This document shows positions 26,429 to 36,065 of a DNA stretch of 62,720 bases, in pieces. The notes beneath the pieces were generated by a model that worked only from the letters and a program-made list of their open reading frames with translations, had not been told where the DNA came from and searched no databases. The translations under genes were made by a program, and so were the position numbers. The stretch's first letter is position 1; each line of letters begins with the position of its first letter. The stretch is from Rhodospirillales bacterium (GTDB lineage Bacteria; Pseudomonadota; Alphaproteobacteria; Kiloniellales; JACOMY01), in NCBI GenBank assembly GCA_014324045.1, contig JACOMY010000019.1, positions 1 through 62,720 on the forward strand, in the 5' to 3' direction.

Positions 26429-27184
26429 TCAGCCGTTCAGGTCGCAGCCAAGGAAGGTGCGGCGCCGGTTCTGCGCGGCTTGCAAAACTGAAAAGGACCC
26501 AGCGGCGGGATCGATCGCAAAGTCGCCTTCATGGCTGACGGCAGCCATCAAATCACCCTGCAGGTCAACCGGCTTTGCGTGCGGATGGTCGCGCCTAGAA
26601 ACCTGCTCCTGAACCACGTCGGGAATGTTGTGTGTCTTCCATACGCCCTTGGCCTTGCGCGGCTGCTTTTGCAGCACGACGCAGTACTCTGCCCGGCGGC
26701 GGGTGCGGTAGCCCATGCCGATCGTTCCCTTGTCCCAGGTAACCAGGTCCACGATGTCCAGCGCGGTGCCGTCGAGCCAAGGCCGTACGCCTTGGCACAA
26801 ATGAAACTTATCCACCCAGAGAAACAGATGGCCGGACGGCATCAAGGCCCGGTCGATACCGCGCAAAAAGCGTCCGATAACGGCTTCCGACATCTGCTCC
26901 AGGGCACAACGCCTCGTGCCGCGGGTTTTGCCTTCGTTACCGTAAGACAGCTTTTCCAGAACGCCGCGATATTGCGGATCGAAAAACGCAACAGGAATCG
27001 CCGCGCCGGGCAGCGCAGACAGGAAGTCGAGCCCATCCATCTTAAGCCGCGTGTTGGGCCTGAAACCGGCGGGCAGATTCAGCGGCGGCGCTTGAACGCT
27101 GCGCCGGGCGGAAAAGACCGCCGCTGCGGGCGCATCCATAGCCGCGTCGATCGGCCCGGCACACCGTTTAGTCTCGTGCAGCAT
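26429..27184 (-). CDS. site-specific DNA methyltransferase, beta-type order (R-M partner)
   Basis: 251 aa from ATG 27184, which is preceded by GAGGAAAG; an ATG at 27241 lacks a ribosome site. The catalytic motif IV is DPQY (69-72), a variant of DPPY for exocyclic-amino methylation (N6-adenine or N4-cytosine). The AdoMet motif DPAAGSFSV comes near the C-terminus (about 225), preceded by HPHAKP. This IV-then-I order is that of beta-class enzymes. LSALPGAAIPVAFFDPQYRG and 'MPSGHLFLWVDKF' are the flanking Rossmann strands. It looks intact while the nuclease gene behind it is frameshifted, so only modification is expected. Recognition site unknown. Confidence 0.85.
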   Translation of the reverse strand: MLHETKRCAGPIDAAMDAPAAAVFSARRSVQAPPLNLPAGFRPNTRLKMDGLDFLSALPGAAIPVAFFDPQYRGVLEKLSYGNEGKTRGTRRCALEQMSEAVIGRFLRGIDRALMPSGHLFLWVDKFHLCQGVRPWLDGTALDIVDLVTWDKGTIGMGYRTRRRAEYCVVLQKQPRKAKGVWKTHNIPDVVQEQVSRRDHPHAKPVDLQGDLMAAVSHEGDFAIDPAAGSFSVLQAAQNRRRTFLGCDLNG

Positions 27185-27443
27185 GGATTTCTTTCCTCGA
27201 TCGGTAGCAAGCACCCTGTCGCCTAACATGCTCTCCTGCATTGCTAAGGTCTCGGTCGATAGGAACCATCCTGTCCCAATCCTGCCGGCTGTGGCGGATA
27301 GCGAACTCGTCCACGGAGCGGCCCATGTGCTTCTCGCCGAGTTTCCCGAATAGGCTGGGCGCTATACCATAGCGCATCCGCTGACCATACGCCCGCACTT
27401 CCTTATTCGTAGGAAACCTCGTCATGAAGTCCCACGCGCCCAT
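27168..27443 (-). CDS. small hypothetical protein ahead of the R-M genes
   Basis: 91 aa (or 85 from the second Met, MTRFPTNKEVRAYG), starting 21 bases after the tmm stop and overlapping the methyltransferase start by 17 bases. Soluble, basic, with GIAPSLFGKLGEKHMGRSVDEF in the middle. No family recognised; control (C) proteins of R-M systems sit in this position, but I see no helix-turn-helix. Could also be the stub of a decayed gene. Confidence 0.35.
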   Translation of the reverse strand: MGAWDFMTRFPTNKEVRAYGQRMRYGIAPSLFGKLGEKHMGRSVDEFAIRHSRQDWDRMVPIDRDLSNAGEHVRRQGACYRSRKEIHAARD

Positions 27444-27464
27444 ACTGGCGGCAGGTTTTATGGG

Positions 27465-28802
27465 TCAGCTCCGCAGGTAGTCTTTCATGCTGTCGTCCAG
27501 ACAATCGACCCAGGGCGTATGGTGCTTGGGCGCCATGGTTCCCGTCATCGCCGACTTATAGCCGTTGTCGCGAAAGCCCATGATGTTCTCTTTCTTGTGC
27601 TTCTTCCACTGGTAGAAGGCCTCACAGGCAGCGTCGACGTCGAAACTGGGGTAGTCGGTCTCATTAATCAGTTCCTGCACATAGTCGCCCTGATAGCGGA
27701 TGGCGTCGTAGTCGCTCTCCCCGGCATCCTCGCCGGCAACGCGCTTCTCGATGTCTGCCATCAGAACGTTCTTGTCCTTTGGGATCCCGATCCGGCCCAT
27801 AATGGCATCGCGCACCCACCAGGCTTGGGCATCGAACATGTTGAAGGTGAACCACTGGTCCTGCATGCCGAGATAGAAGAGCTTGGGATTGTGTAGCCAT
27901 ACGACGCCCTTGTAGAGGTCCGCGGTCGCCAGGCGGTTCGCGGTCCTCAAGCGCAGATCGTCGGGCAGAAAGGGGAAGTGGTGCTTATAGCCGGTGCAGA
28001 GGACGATGGCATCGACCTCGGCCGTGCTGCCGTCCTGGAAGGTGCAGGTCTTGTTTTCGACCTTCTGCAGCAGCGGTACTTCTTTCCAGCTGTCCGGCCA
28101 CTTGTAGCCCATCGGCGCCGTGCGATAGCTGACAGTCACCGACTTGCAGCCGTACTTCCAGCACTGCGAGCCGATGTCCTCGGCGGAGTAGCTGGTGCCG
28201 ACGATCAGAACGTCCTTGTCCTTGAACTCCAGCGCATCGCGGAAGTCGTGAGCGTGCAGCACCCGCCCATTGAAAGTTGAGAGCCCCTCGAAGTAAGGCG
28301 CGTTGGGCGTGGAGAAGTGGCCGCTGGCGACGATCACACGGTCGAAGGTCTCTTCATAGACCCTGTCGGTCTTCAGATCGTGTGCGGTGACGGTGAAGAG
28401 GCCCATTCCCTCGTCGTAGCCGACCCAGCGCACCGGATGGCGGAAGCGGCACCAGTTGCGGACATTGGCCTTCGCGATACGGCCGAGGATGTAGTTCCGC
28501 AGAACCTCGCGCGGCGGATAGGAGGCAATCGGCTTGCCGAAGTGTTCTTCGAAGGTGTAGTCGGCGAACTCCAATCCTTCCTTCGGCCCGTTGGACCAGA
28601 GGTAGCGGTACATGGAACAATGGACCGGCTCGCCATATTCATCCAGGCCGGTGCGCCAAGTGTAGTTCCAAAGACCGCCCCAATCGTCCTGCTTCTCGAA
28701 ACAAACGATTTCCGGGACCTCGGCCCCCTTGGCCGCTGCCGATTGGAAAGCCCTTAAGGCTGCGGTGCCGGAGGGTCCGGCCCCGATCACTGCAACGCGC
28801 AT
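27465..28802 (-). CDS. tmm: trimethylamine monooxygenase (flavin-containing)
   Basis: 445 aa from ATG 28802 ([12 protein letters not shown]), behind GAGGGAGTT; an upstream ATG in frame was rejected because the FAD motif should sit at the N-terminus. FAD motif GAGPSG (7-12). The near-invariant Tmm block '[21 protein letters not shown]' and [13 protein letters not shown]. The NADPH motif [11 protein letters not shown]. The FMO box is close to [12 protein letters not shown]. Tmm oxidises trimethylamine to the N-oxide with NADPH and O2 in the cytosol. With the betaine importer it suggests use of methylated amines. Repeated AATTGGTCAAA boxes lie upstream. No TMAO demethylase gene is in the window. 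Confidence 0.92.
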   Translation of the reverse strand: MRVAVIGAGPSGTAALRAFQSAAAKGAEVPEIVCFEKQDDWGGLWNYTWRTGLDEYGEPVHCSMYRYLWSNGPKEGLEFADYTFEEHFGKPIASYPPREVLRNYILGRIAKANVRNWCRFRHPVRWVGYDEGMGLFTVTAHDLKTDRVYEETFDRVIVASGHFSTPNAPYFEGLSTFNGRVLHAHDFRDALEFKDKDVLIVGTSYSAEDIGSQCWKYGCKSVTVSYRTAPMGYKWPDSWKEVPLLQKVENKTCTFQDGSTAEVDAIVLCTGYKHHFPFLPDDLRLRTANRLATADLYKGVVWLHNPKLFYLGMQDQWFTFNMFDAQAWWVRDAIMGRIGIPKDKNVLMADIEKRVAGEDAGESDYDAIRYQGDYVQELINETDYPSFDVDAACEAFYQWKKHKKENIMGFRDNGYKSAMTGTMAPKHHTPWVDCLDDSMKDYLRS

Positions 28803-28837
28803 GCCCAACTCCCTCTTCGTGGTGCATTTCGGTCTGC

Positions 28838-29039
28838 AATTGGTCAAAAAAACTTGGGAGCGGTTCCCATTTTCTAGATCTGTGGTTTTAGCTTCCCATT
28901 CACCAAGCTTAGGCAGAAAATCCGCAACAATCTAGACAAAAAAGGGTGCAATCTAGGGATTCGGCCAATCAGGGCACACAGTTAGTGCATCCATCGCGCC
29001 ATCAGACCAATTTAGACCATTGGCTTAGAATTGGTCAAA
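28838..29039 (-). promoter_or_regulatory. repeated AATTGGTCAAA boxes upstream of tmm
   Basis: AATTGGTCAAA occurs exactly at 28838-28848 and 29029-29039. The second copy also forms a perfect inverted repeat GACCAATT-N16-AATTGGTC (29005-29036). The first copy begins 36 bases upstream of the tmm start. They look like binding sites of one regulator on the tmm promoter region; the regulator is not identified. Confidence 0.4.
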
Positions 29040-29350
29040 TTCTCACCCCCCATCCGACTTCACCGTTGCAGCCAGCAGGGCGCGGCGCCTTCCAAGCGAC
29101 GGGGGCTTGGCAGGCGGTTAGGCTATGCTCCGGTATTTCGCCATCTAGGAGACCGAGCATGCTTGCGCCCAGCTTGTGTCCTCTTTCTCGATCGGTTTGG
29201 CGGTGGGCCACCTGCTGGACGGCGAAGCGGCACGATCTGGGTGCCGCCTGCGGCTTGATCTTCGCCTCATCCGGTGCGACCGGCCTGCTTTGGCTTTTCT
29301 GCGCCATGAAATCGCGCTGAGTCTATCCGTCAGACGCTACCGCAAGGGAA

Positions 29351-29611
29351 ATGGCGGTGAGTTGGCGTTACCCGACGCGGATTCTGTTCGGGCAGAGATC
29401 GCGGCCGGCGTTAGCGAAAGAAGCTGAGGGCTTGGGCATGACGCACCCACTTGCGGTCATCGATCCGGGTCTCAAGGACACGAGTGCCATTGCCGAGATC
29501 CGCAGCCTGCTGTCGGACTCCAGCCTGGAGAACGGCCTCTTCAACGACATAAGCTCAATCCGCGCGCTGGGGAGAATAGAGCGACCTTTGATTTCTATGT
29601 TGCCCGGCTAG
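29351..29611 (+). pseudogene. N-terminal fragment of an iron-containing alcohol dehydrogenase
   Basis: 86-residue frame. Residues 4-65 (SWRYPTRILFGQRSRPALAK, GMTHPLAVIDPGLKDTSAI, ENGLFNDISS) match the start of group III Fe-dependent alcohol dehydrogenases, where the W-x-Y-P-T-x-I-x-F-G strand is followed by the L-x-V-T-D-P-G-L turn. It then runs into a 27-bp repeat and stops; the remaining 300 or so residues, including all metal ligands, are absent. A truncated remnant. Confidence 0.75.
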
Positions 29612-29639
29612 CGCTCAATCCGCGCGCTGGGGAGAATAG
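29553..29639. repeat. 27-bp direct repeat pair
   Basis: A 27-base sequence beginning GCTCAATCCGCGCGC and ending GAGAATAG is present exactly at 29553-29579 and 29613-29639, with a 33-base spacer. GCGACCTT follows each copy in slightly different context. It sits exactly where the Fe-ADH homology ends, so it may be a scar of a deletion or of a mobile element. Confidence 0.7.
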
Positions 29640-30470
29640 GGTGGCGACCTTCATAGCAGTGACCCTGCATCGGCGGAACGGCTGCCAAGTGGTGTTCTCT
29701 AAGCTTGCGCCAAACCGCCTTGGAGACCGTACGCCGTCGTCCTCGACCACCGACGCGATGGCCGCTAGTTGGTTTTGGCCTCTCTTGCCGCCCCGTCACA
29801 GAGATCGGCGTCGCGCGCCTAGCCGCTGTCCCTGACCGCAGCGACGTTGCCGAAGGCCGCCATCACCCTTCTGGCTTCTTAGCATCGGCTTCTCTAGCAT
29901 TGGCGCGGTCCCGGCCGCCTCTTGCTCTCGCGTCTACAGCGTTGGAGAGCAGGGAACGTAGATTATAGCGGCTTGGCGTAGCGCTGTGGTTCTGTTAGCC
30001 GGCAAGGGAGACGTTATCGCCCAATCTTCGGGAGCGTGCGATAGCTCCTTTGCCATCTTGAGAAACGGCGCGCTCAATAGGTGCAGCCTTATCGATAGCG
30101 CCGTTGAGGGTTTCGGAGTGGGCGACGCTATCGTGGATGAGCGGCAGCCTGACCCTGCGCTAGTGCGGCGGCCAGGATCGGACGATCAATGGGCCAGACG
30201 CCGCGTGGCTGCGCCAGCAGGTCAGGAGCGAGGGCTGTGCAGACTTCACGGTCTCAAAGCAGGGCCGGTGGAGCGCAGGCTTTCGGCGCATCACACACCG
30301 GTGCAGGTTTCCTGCGCCGGTGTCGGCGTGTGACCGATCCCCGGTGCTGTCACGTTTGCGCCACCGGTAACTTTCCGCCTCTGTCCGCGCCATGGGGTCG
30401 GACTGCGGTGGCCATCTGAGCCAGGTCTCCGGAGACGTCAAGTCTTTATTGGCAGAGCTGGAGCGTTAGC
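29640..30470. other. gene-poor region downstream of the sucB gene
   Basis: No convincing gene on either strand; short frames are Arg/Ser-rich and motif-free. lpd, often next after sucB in alphaproteobacteria, is not here. A hairpin at 30295-30323 (ACACCGGTGCAGG, loop TTT, CCTGCGCCGGTGT, with one G-T pair) may stabilise or end the suc transcript, though it has no T-tract. Confidence 0.45.
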
Positions 30471-32132
30471 CTAAAGCTCAAGCAGCAGCTTCTCCGGGGC
30501 TTCAATGGCTTCCTTGATCTTGACCAAGGCGGTCACGGCTTCACGGCCGTCGATCAGGCGGTGGTCGTAGGAGAGGGCAACGTACATCATCGGGCGGATC
30601 GCCATCTGACCGTCGATCGCCATCGGGCGATCTTGGATCTTGTGGAGGCCCAGGATCGCCGACTGCGGCGGGTTCAGGATCGGGGTAGACAGAAGCGAGC
30701 CGAAGATGCCGCCGTTGGTGATGGTAAAGGTACCGCCCTGCATCTCCGTCAAGGCCAACTTGCCCTCGCGGGAGCGGGTGGCAAGATCGACTAGGCTGGC
30801 CTCAATCTCGGCGAAGGACTTGGCCTCACAGCCGCGGATCACCGGCACCATCAGGCCGGCCGGCGCGGAGACGGCCATGCCGATGTCGTAGTAGCGATTG
30901 TAGACGATCTCGTCGCCGTCCAACTGTGCATTAACGGCAGGGACTGCCTTCAAGGCCGAGACCGCTGCCTTGGCGAAGAAGGACATGAAACCCAGCTTGG
31001 TGCCGTGGGTCTTTTCGAAGAGCTGCTTGTAGCGGCTCCGCAGGGCCATGACCGCGCCCATGTCCACCTCGTTGAAGGTCGTGAGCATGGCAGCGGTGTT
31101 CTGCGCCTCCTTCAGACGCTTGGCGACGGTCTGGCGCAACTTGGTCATACGCACCCTGTTCTGCCTGGCATCGGGAACAGGGGTGGCGGCAGTCCGCGGG
31201 GTGGGTGCCGGGGCGACAGGGGCAGCGATCGGTGGCAAAGAGGGGGCAATCGGAATCAGCTTCGAGGGATCGGCGATCACCGCCAGCACATCCGCCTTTA
31301 CCAGACGCCCATCCTTGCCGCTGGCCGGAATGCGGGCCGGGTCTAAGCCGTTTTCGCGCACCAACCGCTGCACGGCCGGAGACAGCGGCATGACCTCGGC
31401 GGTCTCAGGCGTTCCCAAGAAGGCAAGCAGATCCTCAGCGGTAATCTTGCCGCCGGCGGCGCTACGGGCGACGGCCGCGGGGTTTAGGGCCGGCACCGAT
31501 GCAGCGGGCGGCGGCGCAGAAGCGGCGGGGGCAGGCGCCGGAGTCACGGCCGCAGGGGTGGCGCCGGATGCGACCTTGGCGAGCAAGGCACCGACCTGCA
31601 CCGTGTCACCCTCAGCCACAGCCAGGGACTGCAGAATACCAGCGCCGGGCGCATTGACCTCCAAGGTCACCTTGTCGGTCTCCAGCTCCACCAACGGTTC
31701 GTCCGCAGCGACGCTGTCCCCTGCCTGCTTAATCCAGCGCGATAGGATGGCTTCGGCAACCGATTCGCCCAAGGTAGGCACCACCATGTTGAGGATCTTG
31801 CCGCTGGGGGCTGCAGGCTCGGGCACGACAGGAGGCATAGCAGCAGGCCCAGACCTTGCCGGTGCCGCAGGAGCCGACGCAGCAGCCCCGGCAGCGCCCT
31901 TGGCGATCAGGCCCAGAAGTGCACCGACCTCAACGGTCTCCCCCTCCGGGACCGCGATCTCGGCCAGGCTGCCTGCGACTTGTGCGCTGACTTCAAGCGT
32001 GACCTTGTCAGTCTCCAGCTCGACCAAGGGCTCGTCGATCGCCACGGCCTCGCCGGGTTGCTTCAGCCAACGCGACACAGTCGCTTCGGTCACCGACTCG
32101 CCCAAGGCCGGCACCAGGATCTCGTTCGTCAT
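30471..32132 (-). CDS. sucB: 2-oxoglutarate dehydrogenase E2 (dihydrolipoyl succinyltransferase) with two lipoyl domains
   Basis: 553 aa, about 130 longer than the usual 400-430. Two lipoyl domains in tandem: residues 3-78 with ETDKVTLEV (lipoyl-Lys 43) and 115-190 with the same box (Lys 154), each followed by an Ala/Pro-rich linker. Then the E3/E1-binding domain ([16 protein letters not shown], about 265-300), and the acetyltransferase-type catalytic domain ending with [12 protein letters not shown], which carries the active His and Asp. Transfers succinyl to CoA in the TCA cycle. Starts 49 bases after the sucA stop. A second lipoyl domain is typical of some pyruvate dehydrogenase E2 proteins but unusual for SucB. 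Confidence 0.93.
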   Translation of the reverse strand: MTNEILVPALGESVTEATVSRWLKQPGEAVAIDEPLVELETDKVTLEVSAQVAGSLAEIAVPEGETVEVGALLGLIAKGAAGAAASAPAAPARSGPAAMPPVVPEPAAPSGKILNMVVPTLGESVAEAILSRWIKQAGDSVAADEPLVELETDKVTLEVNAPGAGILQSLAVAEGDTVQVGALLAKVASGATPAAVTPAPAPAASAPPPAASVPALNPAAVARSAAGGKITAEDLLAFLGTPETAEVMPLSPAVQRLVRENGLDPARIPASGKDGRLVKADVLAVIADPSKLIPIAPSLPPIAAPVAPAPTPRTAATPVPDARQNRVRMTKLRQTVAKRLKEAQNTAAMLTTFNEVDMGAVMALRSRYKQLFEKTHGTKLGFMSFFAKAAVSALKAVPAVNAQLDGDEIVYNRYYDIGMAVSAPAGLMVPVIRGCEAKSFAEIEASLVDLATRSREGKLALTEMQGGTFTITNGGIFGSLLSTPILNPPQSAILGLHKIQDRPMAIDGQMAIRPMMYVALSYDHRLIDGREAVTALVKIKEAIEAPEKLLLEL

Positions 32133-32180
32133 CGCCTTACGTCATGCCTTCTTTGTTTCCGATCCGAAATCCGAGGGAAA

Positions 32181-35054
32181 CTATTCGGCCACTTCCTTGC
32201 GGCTGGCAATGCGACCCTTGGGCTTGAGGCCCAAGGTCAAGGCCGAATTGACCAGGGCCCGCTGCTCCTTGACGTGACGCTTGTGCGATCCGGTCGCCGG
32301 AGAAGCCGCCGAAGCACGCCCGGCATAGCGAGGCCGCGGGTTCTTCACCCCGGCCTCTTCGGCCACCTCCTCAAGGAAGGAGGAGACAAAGGGCCAGGCC
32401 CCCATGTTCCGGGGCTCTTCCTGGCACCAGACGATGTCGCAATGGCCGTACTTTAGCAGTTCCTCCACCAGCGCGCCCTCGGGGAAGGGGTAGATCTGCT
32501 CCAGCCGCAGGAAGTGGATGTCCTTGATATCCTGCTCTTCGCGTGCCTCTAGCAAGTTGTAGTAAACCTTACCCGTGCAGAGCACGACCTGCTTGGCATC
32601 TTCCGGCGGCGAAGGAAGATCGTTGCAGTAAAGCACACGGTGGAAACCGCTCTCGCCGGACATATCCGCGAGGCTTGAAACACAGCGCTTGTGGCGTAGT
32701 AGCGACTTAGGAGTCGCTACGACCAAGGGCTTGCGGAAGTCACGATGCAACTGGCGCCGCAGCACGTGGAAGTACTGGGCCGGTGTGGTGCAGTTGACCA
32801 CCTGAATGTTGTCCTCGGCACAGATCTGAAGGTAGCGCTCAATGCGGGCGGAGGAGTGTTCCGGCCCTTGACCCTCGTAGCCGTGCGGCAGCAGCATCAC
32901 CAGACCCGACATGCGTAGCCACTTGGATTCGCCTGAGGCGATGAACTGATCGACGATCACCTGTGCGCCATTGGCAAAATCGCCGAACTGGGCCTCCCAA
33001 AGCACCAAGGCTCTGGGCTCAGCCAGGGAGTATCCGTACTCGAAGCCCAAGACCCCCATCTCCGATAGCGGACTGTCGATGATCTCCACAGCGGCCTGCG
33101 TGTCGCTTACAAACTCCAAGGGCTTGTAGTGCCGTTCGGTCTCCTGATCGACGATCGCAGCATGACGTTGGGAGAAGGTGCCCCGATTGCAGTCCTGACC
33201 GCTGAGGCGCAGCGGATTGCCCTCGGCCAGAAGCGTCGCAAAGGCCAAGTGTTCGGCCGTTGCCCAGTCGATGCCCTCGCCGTTCTCAATCATCTTCTTG
33301 CGACTGCCGATAACGCGCTTCAGCTTGGAGTTTACCACCAGATCGTCGGGCATGGTAGTGATCTTCAAGCCTAGGTCACGCAGCTTGTCCTTGGCGACCG
33401 CAGTCTCACCGCGGCGGGCGTCGAAGCCGTGGACCTTCTTGATGCCCGACCAGCGTCCCTCCAGCCAGTCCGCCTTGTTGGGCTTGTAGCTCTTGGCTGC
33501 CTCGAAGTCGCGATTCAGGCGGTCGTACATCTCCTCGACAAGCTTATTGGCCTCAGCCTCGGCGATCACACCCTCTGCCGCCAGTCGCTTGGCATAGATT
33601 TCGCGCGTGGTGGGGTGGGTCTTGATCGACTTGTACATCAAGGGCTGGGTGAAGGCGGGCTCGTCCCCCTCGTTGTGGCCGAAGCGGCGGTAGCAGAACA
33701 TGTCTACTACCACATCCTTGTTAAACTTCTGGCGAAACTCGGTAGCGATGCGGGCGACATGCACCACGGCCTCCGGGTCGTCGCCATTTACGTGAAAGAT
33801 CGGCGCTTGCACGATTTTCGCCGCCTCCGAACAATAGGGGCCGGAGCGCGCGTTCACCGGGTTGGTGGTGAAGCCGATTTGGTTGTTCACTATGACATGG
33901 ATCGTGCCACCGGTCTGATAGCCCGTCAGTTCCGAGAGGTCCAAAGTCTCGGCGACTAGGCCCTGGCCGGCGAAGGCCGCATCGCCGTGCATTAGCAGAC
34001 CCATGACCTGGCTGCGGTCGTTGTCCAGGTACTGATCCTGCTTAGCCCTAACCTTGCCTATTACCACGGGGTTCACCGCTTCCAGATGCGAGGGATTGGC
34101 GGTCAGCGAGAGATGGACCTTGTTACCGTCGAACTCGCGGTCCGTCGAGGTACCTAGATGATACTTGACGTCGCCGGACCCGCCGACGTCCTCGGGATTA
34201 GCCGCGCCGCCCTGGAATTCACTGAATATGGCCTGGAAAGGCTTGGCCATAAAGTTTGCAAGAACGTTCAGACGGCCGCGATGCGGCATGCCGATGACCA
34301 ACTCACGAATGCCAAGCTGGCCGCCACGCTTGACGATCTGTTCAAGCGCCGGAATCAGGGATTCGCCGCCGTCGAGGCCGAAGCGCTTGGTGCCAGTGTA
34401 CTTCTTGTCTAGGAATTTCTCGAAGACTTCGGCCGCGGTCAGACGTTCCAGCATCGCCCGCTTGCCGTCGATGGTGAATTCCGTGCGGTTCTGGATGTTC
34501 TCGATGCGCTCCTGAATCCAGGCCTTCTCTTCTGGAACCTGGATGTGCATGAACTCGACGCCGATCTTGTCGCAGTAGGTTTTTTGGACAATGCCTACGA
34601 TCTCGCGGATCGTGGCGGTCTGGCGCCCTAGAACCATGTTGATGAAAATCGGCCGGTCTAAGTCGTCATCGGTGAAGCCGTAGGTGCGGTAGTCCAACTC
34701 CGGATGGGCGGCGACGCGCTTCAGACCCAGCGGGTCGAGCTTCGCCATCAGGTGGCCGCGGACACGGTAGGAGCGGATCAGCATCAGCGCCCGTATCGAG
34801 TCCCGTGCTGCAGACTGGATATCGGTCGCGGTGGCGTCGGCGTAACCGGTTAGCCCGCCATTCGGCGGCGGCGGTGCGTCGACACGGCCAATCAACCGAT
34901 CCATGACGTCCAAAGCTTCGGGTGTCATGTCCGTGAAAAATATGCGCCAGGTTCTGTCGATCACATCGCCAGAGACATAGCGCCTGTAGAGATCGGCCAA
35001 GGCAGCGGTCTTGGCGCCGCCCTGAAGAGACTGCAGAAGTGCCGTGTCGGCCAT
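32181..35054 (-). CDS. sucA: 2-oxoglutarate dehydrogenase E1 component
   Basis: 957 aa from ATG 35054 (MADTALLQSLQGG); the longer frame to 35108 is not conserved in character. N-terminal 'LYRRYVSGDVIDRTWRIFF' and SYRVRGHLMAKLDPLGL are typical E1o. Thiamine-diphosphate/Mg region: GDAAFAGQGLVAETL and the downstream RRFGHNEGDEPAFTQP. C-terminal transketolase-like half: 'LRMSGLVMLLPHGYEGQGPEHSSARIERYLQ'. Decarboxylates 2-oxoglutarate and succinylates the E2 lipoyl arm. Within the mdh-sucCDAB run. Confidence 0.97.
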   Translation of the reverse strand: MADTALLQSLQGGAKTAALADLYRRYVSGDVIDRTWRIFFTDMTPEALDVMDRLIGRVDAPPPPNGGLTGYADATATDIQSAARDSIRALMLIRSYRVRGHLMAKLDPLGLKRVAAHPELDYRTYGFTDDDLDRPIFINMVLGRQTATIREIVGIVQKTYCDKIGVEFMHIQVPEEKAWIQERIENIQNRTEFTIDGKRAMLERLTAAEVFEKFLDKKYTGTKRFGLDGGESLIPALEQIVKRGGQLGIRELVIGMPHRGRLNVLANFMAKPFQAIFSEFQGGAANPEDVGGSGDVKYHLGTSTDREFDGNKVHLSLTANPSHLEAVNPVVIGKVRAKQDQYLDNDRSQVMGLLMHGDAAFAGQGLVAETLDLSELTGYQTGGTIHVIVNNQIGFTTNPVNARSGPYCSEAAKIVQAPIFHVNGDDPEAVVHVARIATEFRQKFNKDVVVDMFCYRRFGHNEGDEPAFTQPLMYKSIKTHPTTREIYAKRLAAEGVIAEAEANKLVEEMYDRLNRDFEAAKSYKPNKADWLEGRWSGIKKVHGFDARRGETAVAKDKLRDLGLKITTMPDDLVVNSKLKRVIGSRKKMIENGEGIDWATAEHLAFATLLAEGNPLRLSGQDCNRGTFSQRHAAIVDQETERHYKPLEFVSDTQAAVEIIDSPLSEMGVLGFEYGYSLAEPRALVLWEAQFGDFANGAQVIVDQFIASGESKWLRMSGLVMLLPHGYEGQGPEHSSARIERYLQICAEDNIQVVNCTTPAQYFHVLRRQLHRDFRKPLVVATPKSLLRHKRCVSSLADMSGESGFHRVLYCNDLPSPPEDAKQVVLCTGKVYYNLLEAREEQDIKDIHFLRLEQIYPFPEGALVEELLKYGHCDIVWCQEEPRNMGAWPFVSSFLEEVAEEAGVKNPRPRYAGRASAASPATGSHKRHVKEQRALVNSALTLGLKPKGRIASRKEVAE

Positions 35055-35189
35055 GGTTCTAACCCCTATTCCCCTGCCTTGCCTACTTAGTCTTGATCCA
35101 ATGACCATGTGGTCGAAGGGGCGGAAAAATAAAGATCAGGGCAAGCAGGATCGAAGGACCGTGATCGCGCCACGATCCCCTGCCATGAC

Positions 35190-36065
35190 TTAGCCCCGCA
35201 TTGCTTCCAACATGGCTGCGCCCAGGCCCGCCGGGGATTCGGCGACATGGATACCGGCACTCTTCAGCGCTTCAATCTTGTGCCCGGCGGTATCCTTGCC
35301 GCCCGAGATCACCGCACCGGCGTGGCCCATACGGCGGCCCGGCGGCGCGGTACGACCAGCGATGAATCCGACCACCGGCTTCTTGGTGCTGGAATCGCGC
35401 ACTAGCTGGGCGCCCTCGGCCTCGGCATTGCCACCGATCTCGCCGATCATGACGATGCCTTCTGTCTCCGGATCTTCCAGGAACAGTTCGATGGAGTTGA
35501 CAAAGTTCATACCTTGGACCGGATCGCCGCCGATACCTATGCAGGTCGACTGACCCAAGCCGGCCGCCGTGGTCTGTGCCACCGCCTCGTAGGTTAAAGT
35601 ACCGGAGCGCGAGACCACGCCGATCTTGCCTCGGCGGTGGATGTGTCCCGGCATGATACCGATCTTGCAAGCATCTGGCGTGATGACGCCAGGGCAATTC
35701 GGGCCGATCAAGCGCGAACTGGAGCGTAGCAACGCCTGCTTGACCTTGACCATGTCGAGCACCGGAATGCCCTCGGTAATGCAGACGATCAGCGACACCT
35801 CGGCATCGATGGCCTCCAGGATTGCGTCGGCCGCGAAGGGCGGCGGGACATAGATCACGGAGGCATTGGCGCCTGTGGCCTCGACCGCTTCGCCGACAGT
35901 ATCGAGGACCGGCAGGTCGAGATGCGTACTACCGCCCTTACCCGGTGTCACGCCAGCGACCATCTGTGTGCCGTAGGCGATGGCCTGTTCAGTGTGGAAG
36001 GTCCCCTGGCTGCCGGTGATGCCTTGGCAGATGACCTTGGTGTTGTTGTCGACCAGAACCGCCAT
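35190..36065 (-). CDS. sucD: succinyl-CoA synthetase alpha subunit
   Basis: 291 aa. CoA-binding Rossmann start [22 protein letters not shown], then the central [11 protein letters not shown], and the phospho-histidine loop [15 protein letters not shown] near residue 247. Makes succinate and nucleoside triphosphate from succinyl-CoA with SucC. The start codon shares one base with the sucC stop. Confidence 0.97.
   Translation of the reverse strand: MAVLVDNNTKVICQGITGSQGTFHTEQAIAYGTQMVAGVTPGKGGSTHLDLPVLDTVGEAVEATGANASVIYVPPPFAADAILEAIDAEVSLIVCITEGIPVLDMVKVKQALLRSSSRLIGPNCPGVITPDACKIGIMPGHIHRRGKIGVVSRSGTLTYEAVAQTTAAGLGQSTCIGIGGDPVQGMNFVNSIELFLEDPETEGIVMIGEIGGNAEAEGAQLVRDSSTKKPVVGFIAGRTAPPGRRMGHAGAVISGGKDTAGHKIEALKSAGIHVAESPAGLGAAMLEAMRG

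Noticed and set aside
25704..26612. 302-aa plus-strand open frame with a TTGACA-like box in front
   Set aside because: Exactly antisense to the nuclease and methyltransferase, whose minus-strand frames show catalytic motifs. The TTGACA lies in an AT-rich patch where such matches are expected.
30295..30323. Hairpin as a Rho-independent terminator for the suc operon
   Set aside because: Good 13-bp stem but no T-tract on the minus strand and about 150 bases after the sucB stop; noted only as a possible structure.
31048..32277. 409-aa plus-strand Ala/Ser/Thr-rich frame
   Set aside because: Mirror of the Ala/Pro-rich linkers and lipoyl domains of sucB; no family pattern.
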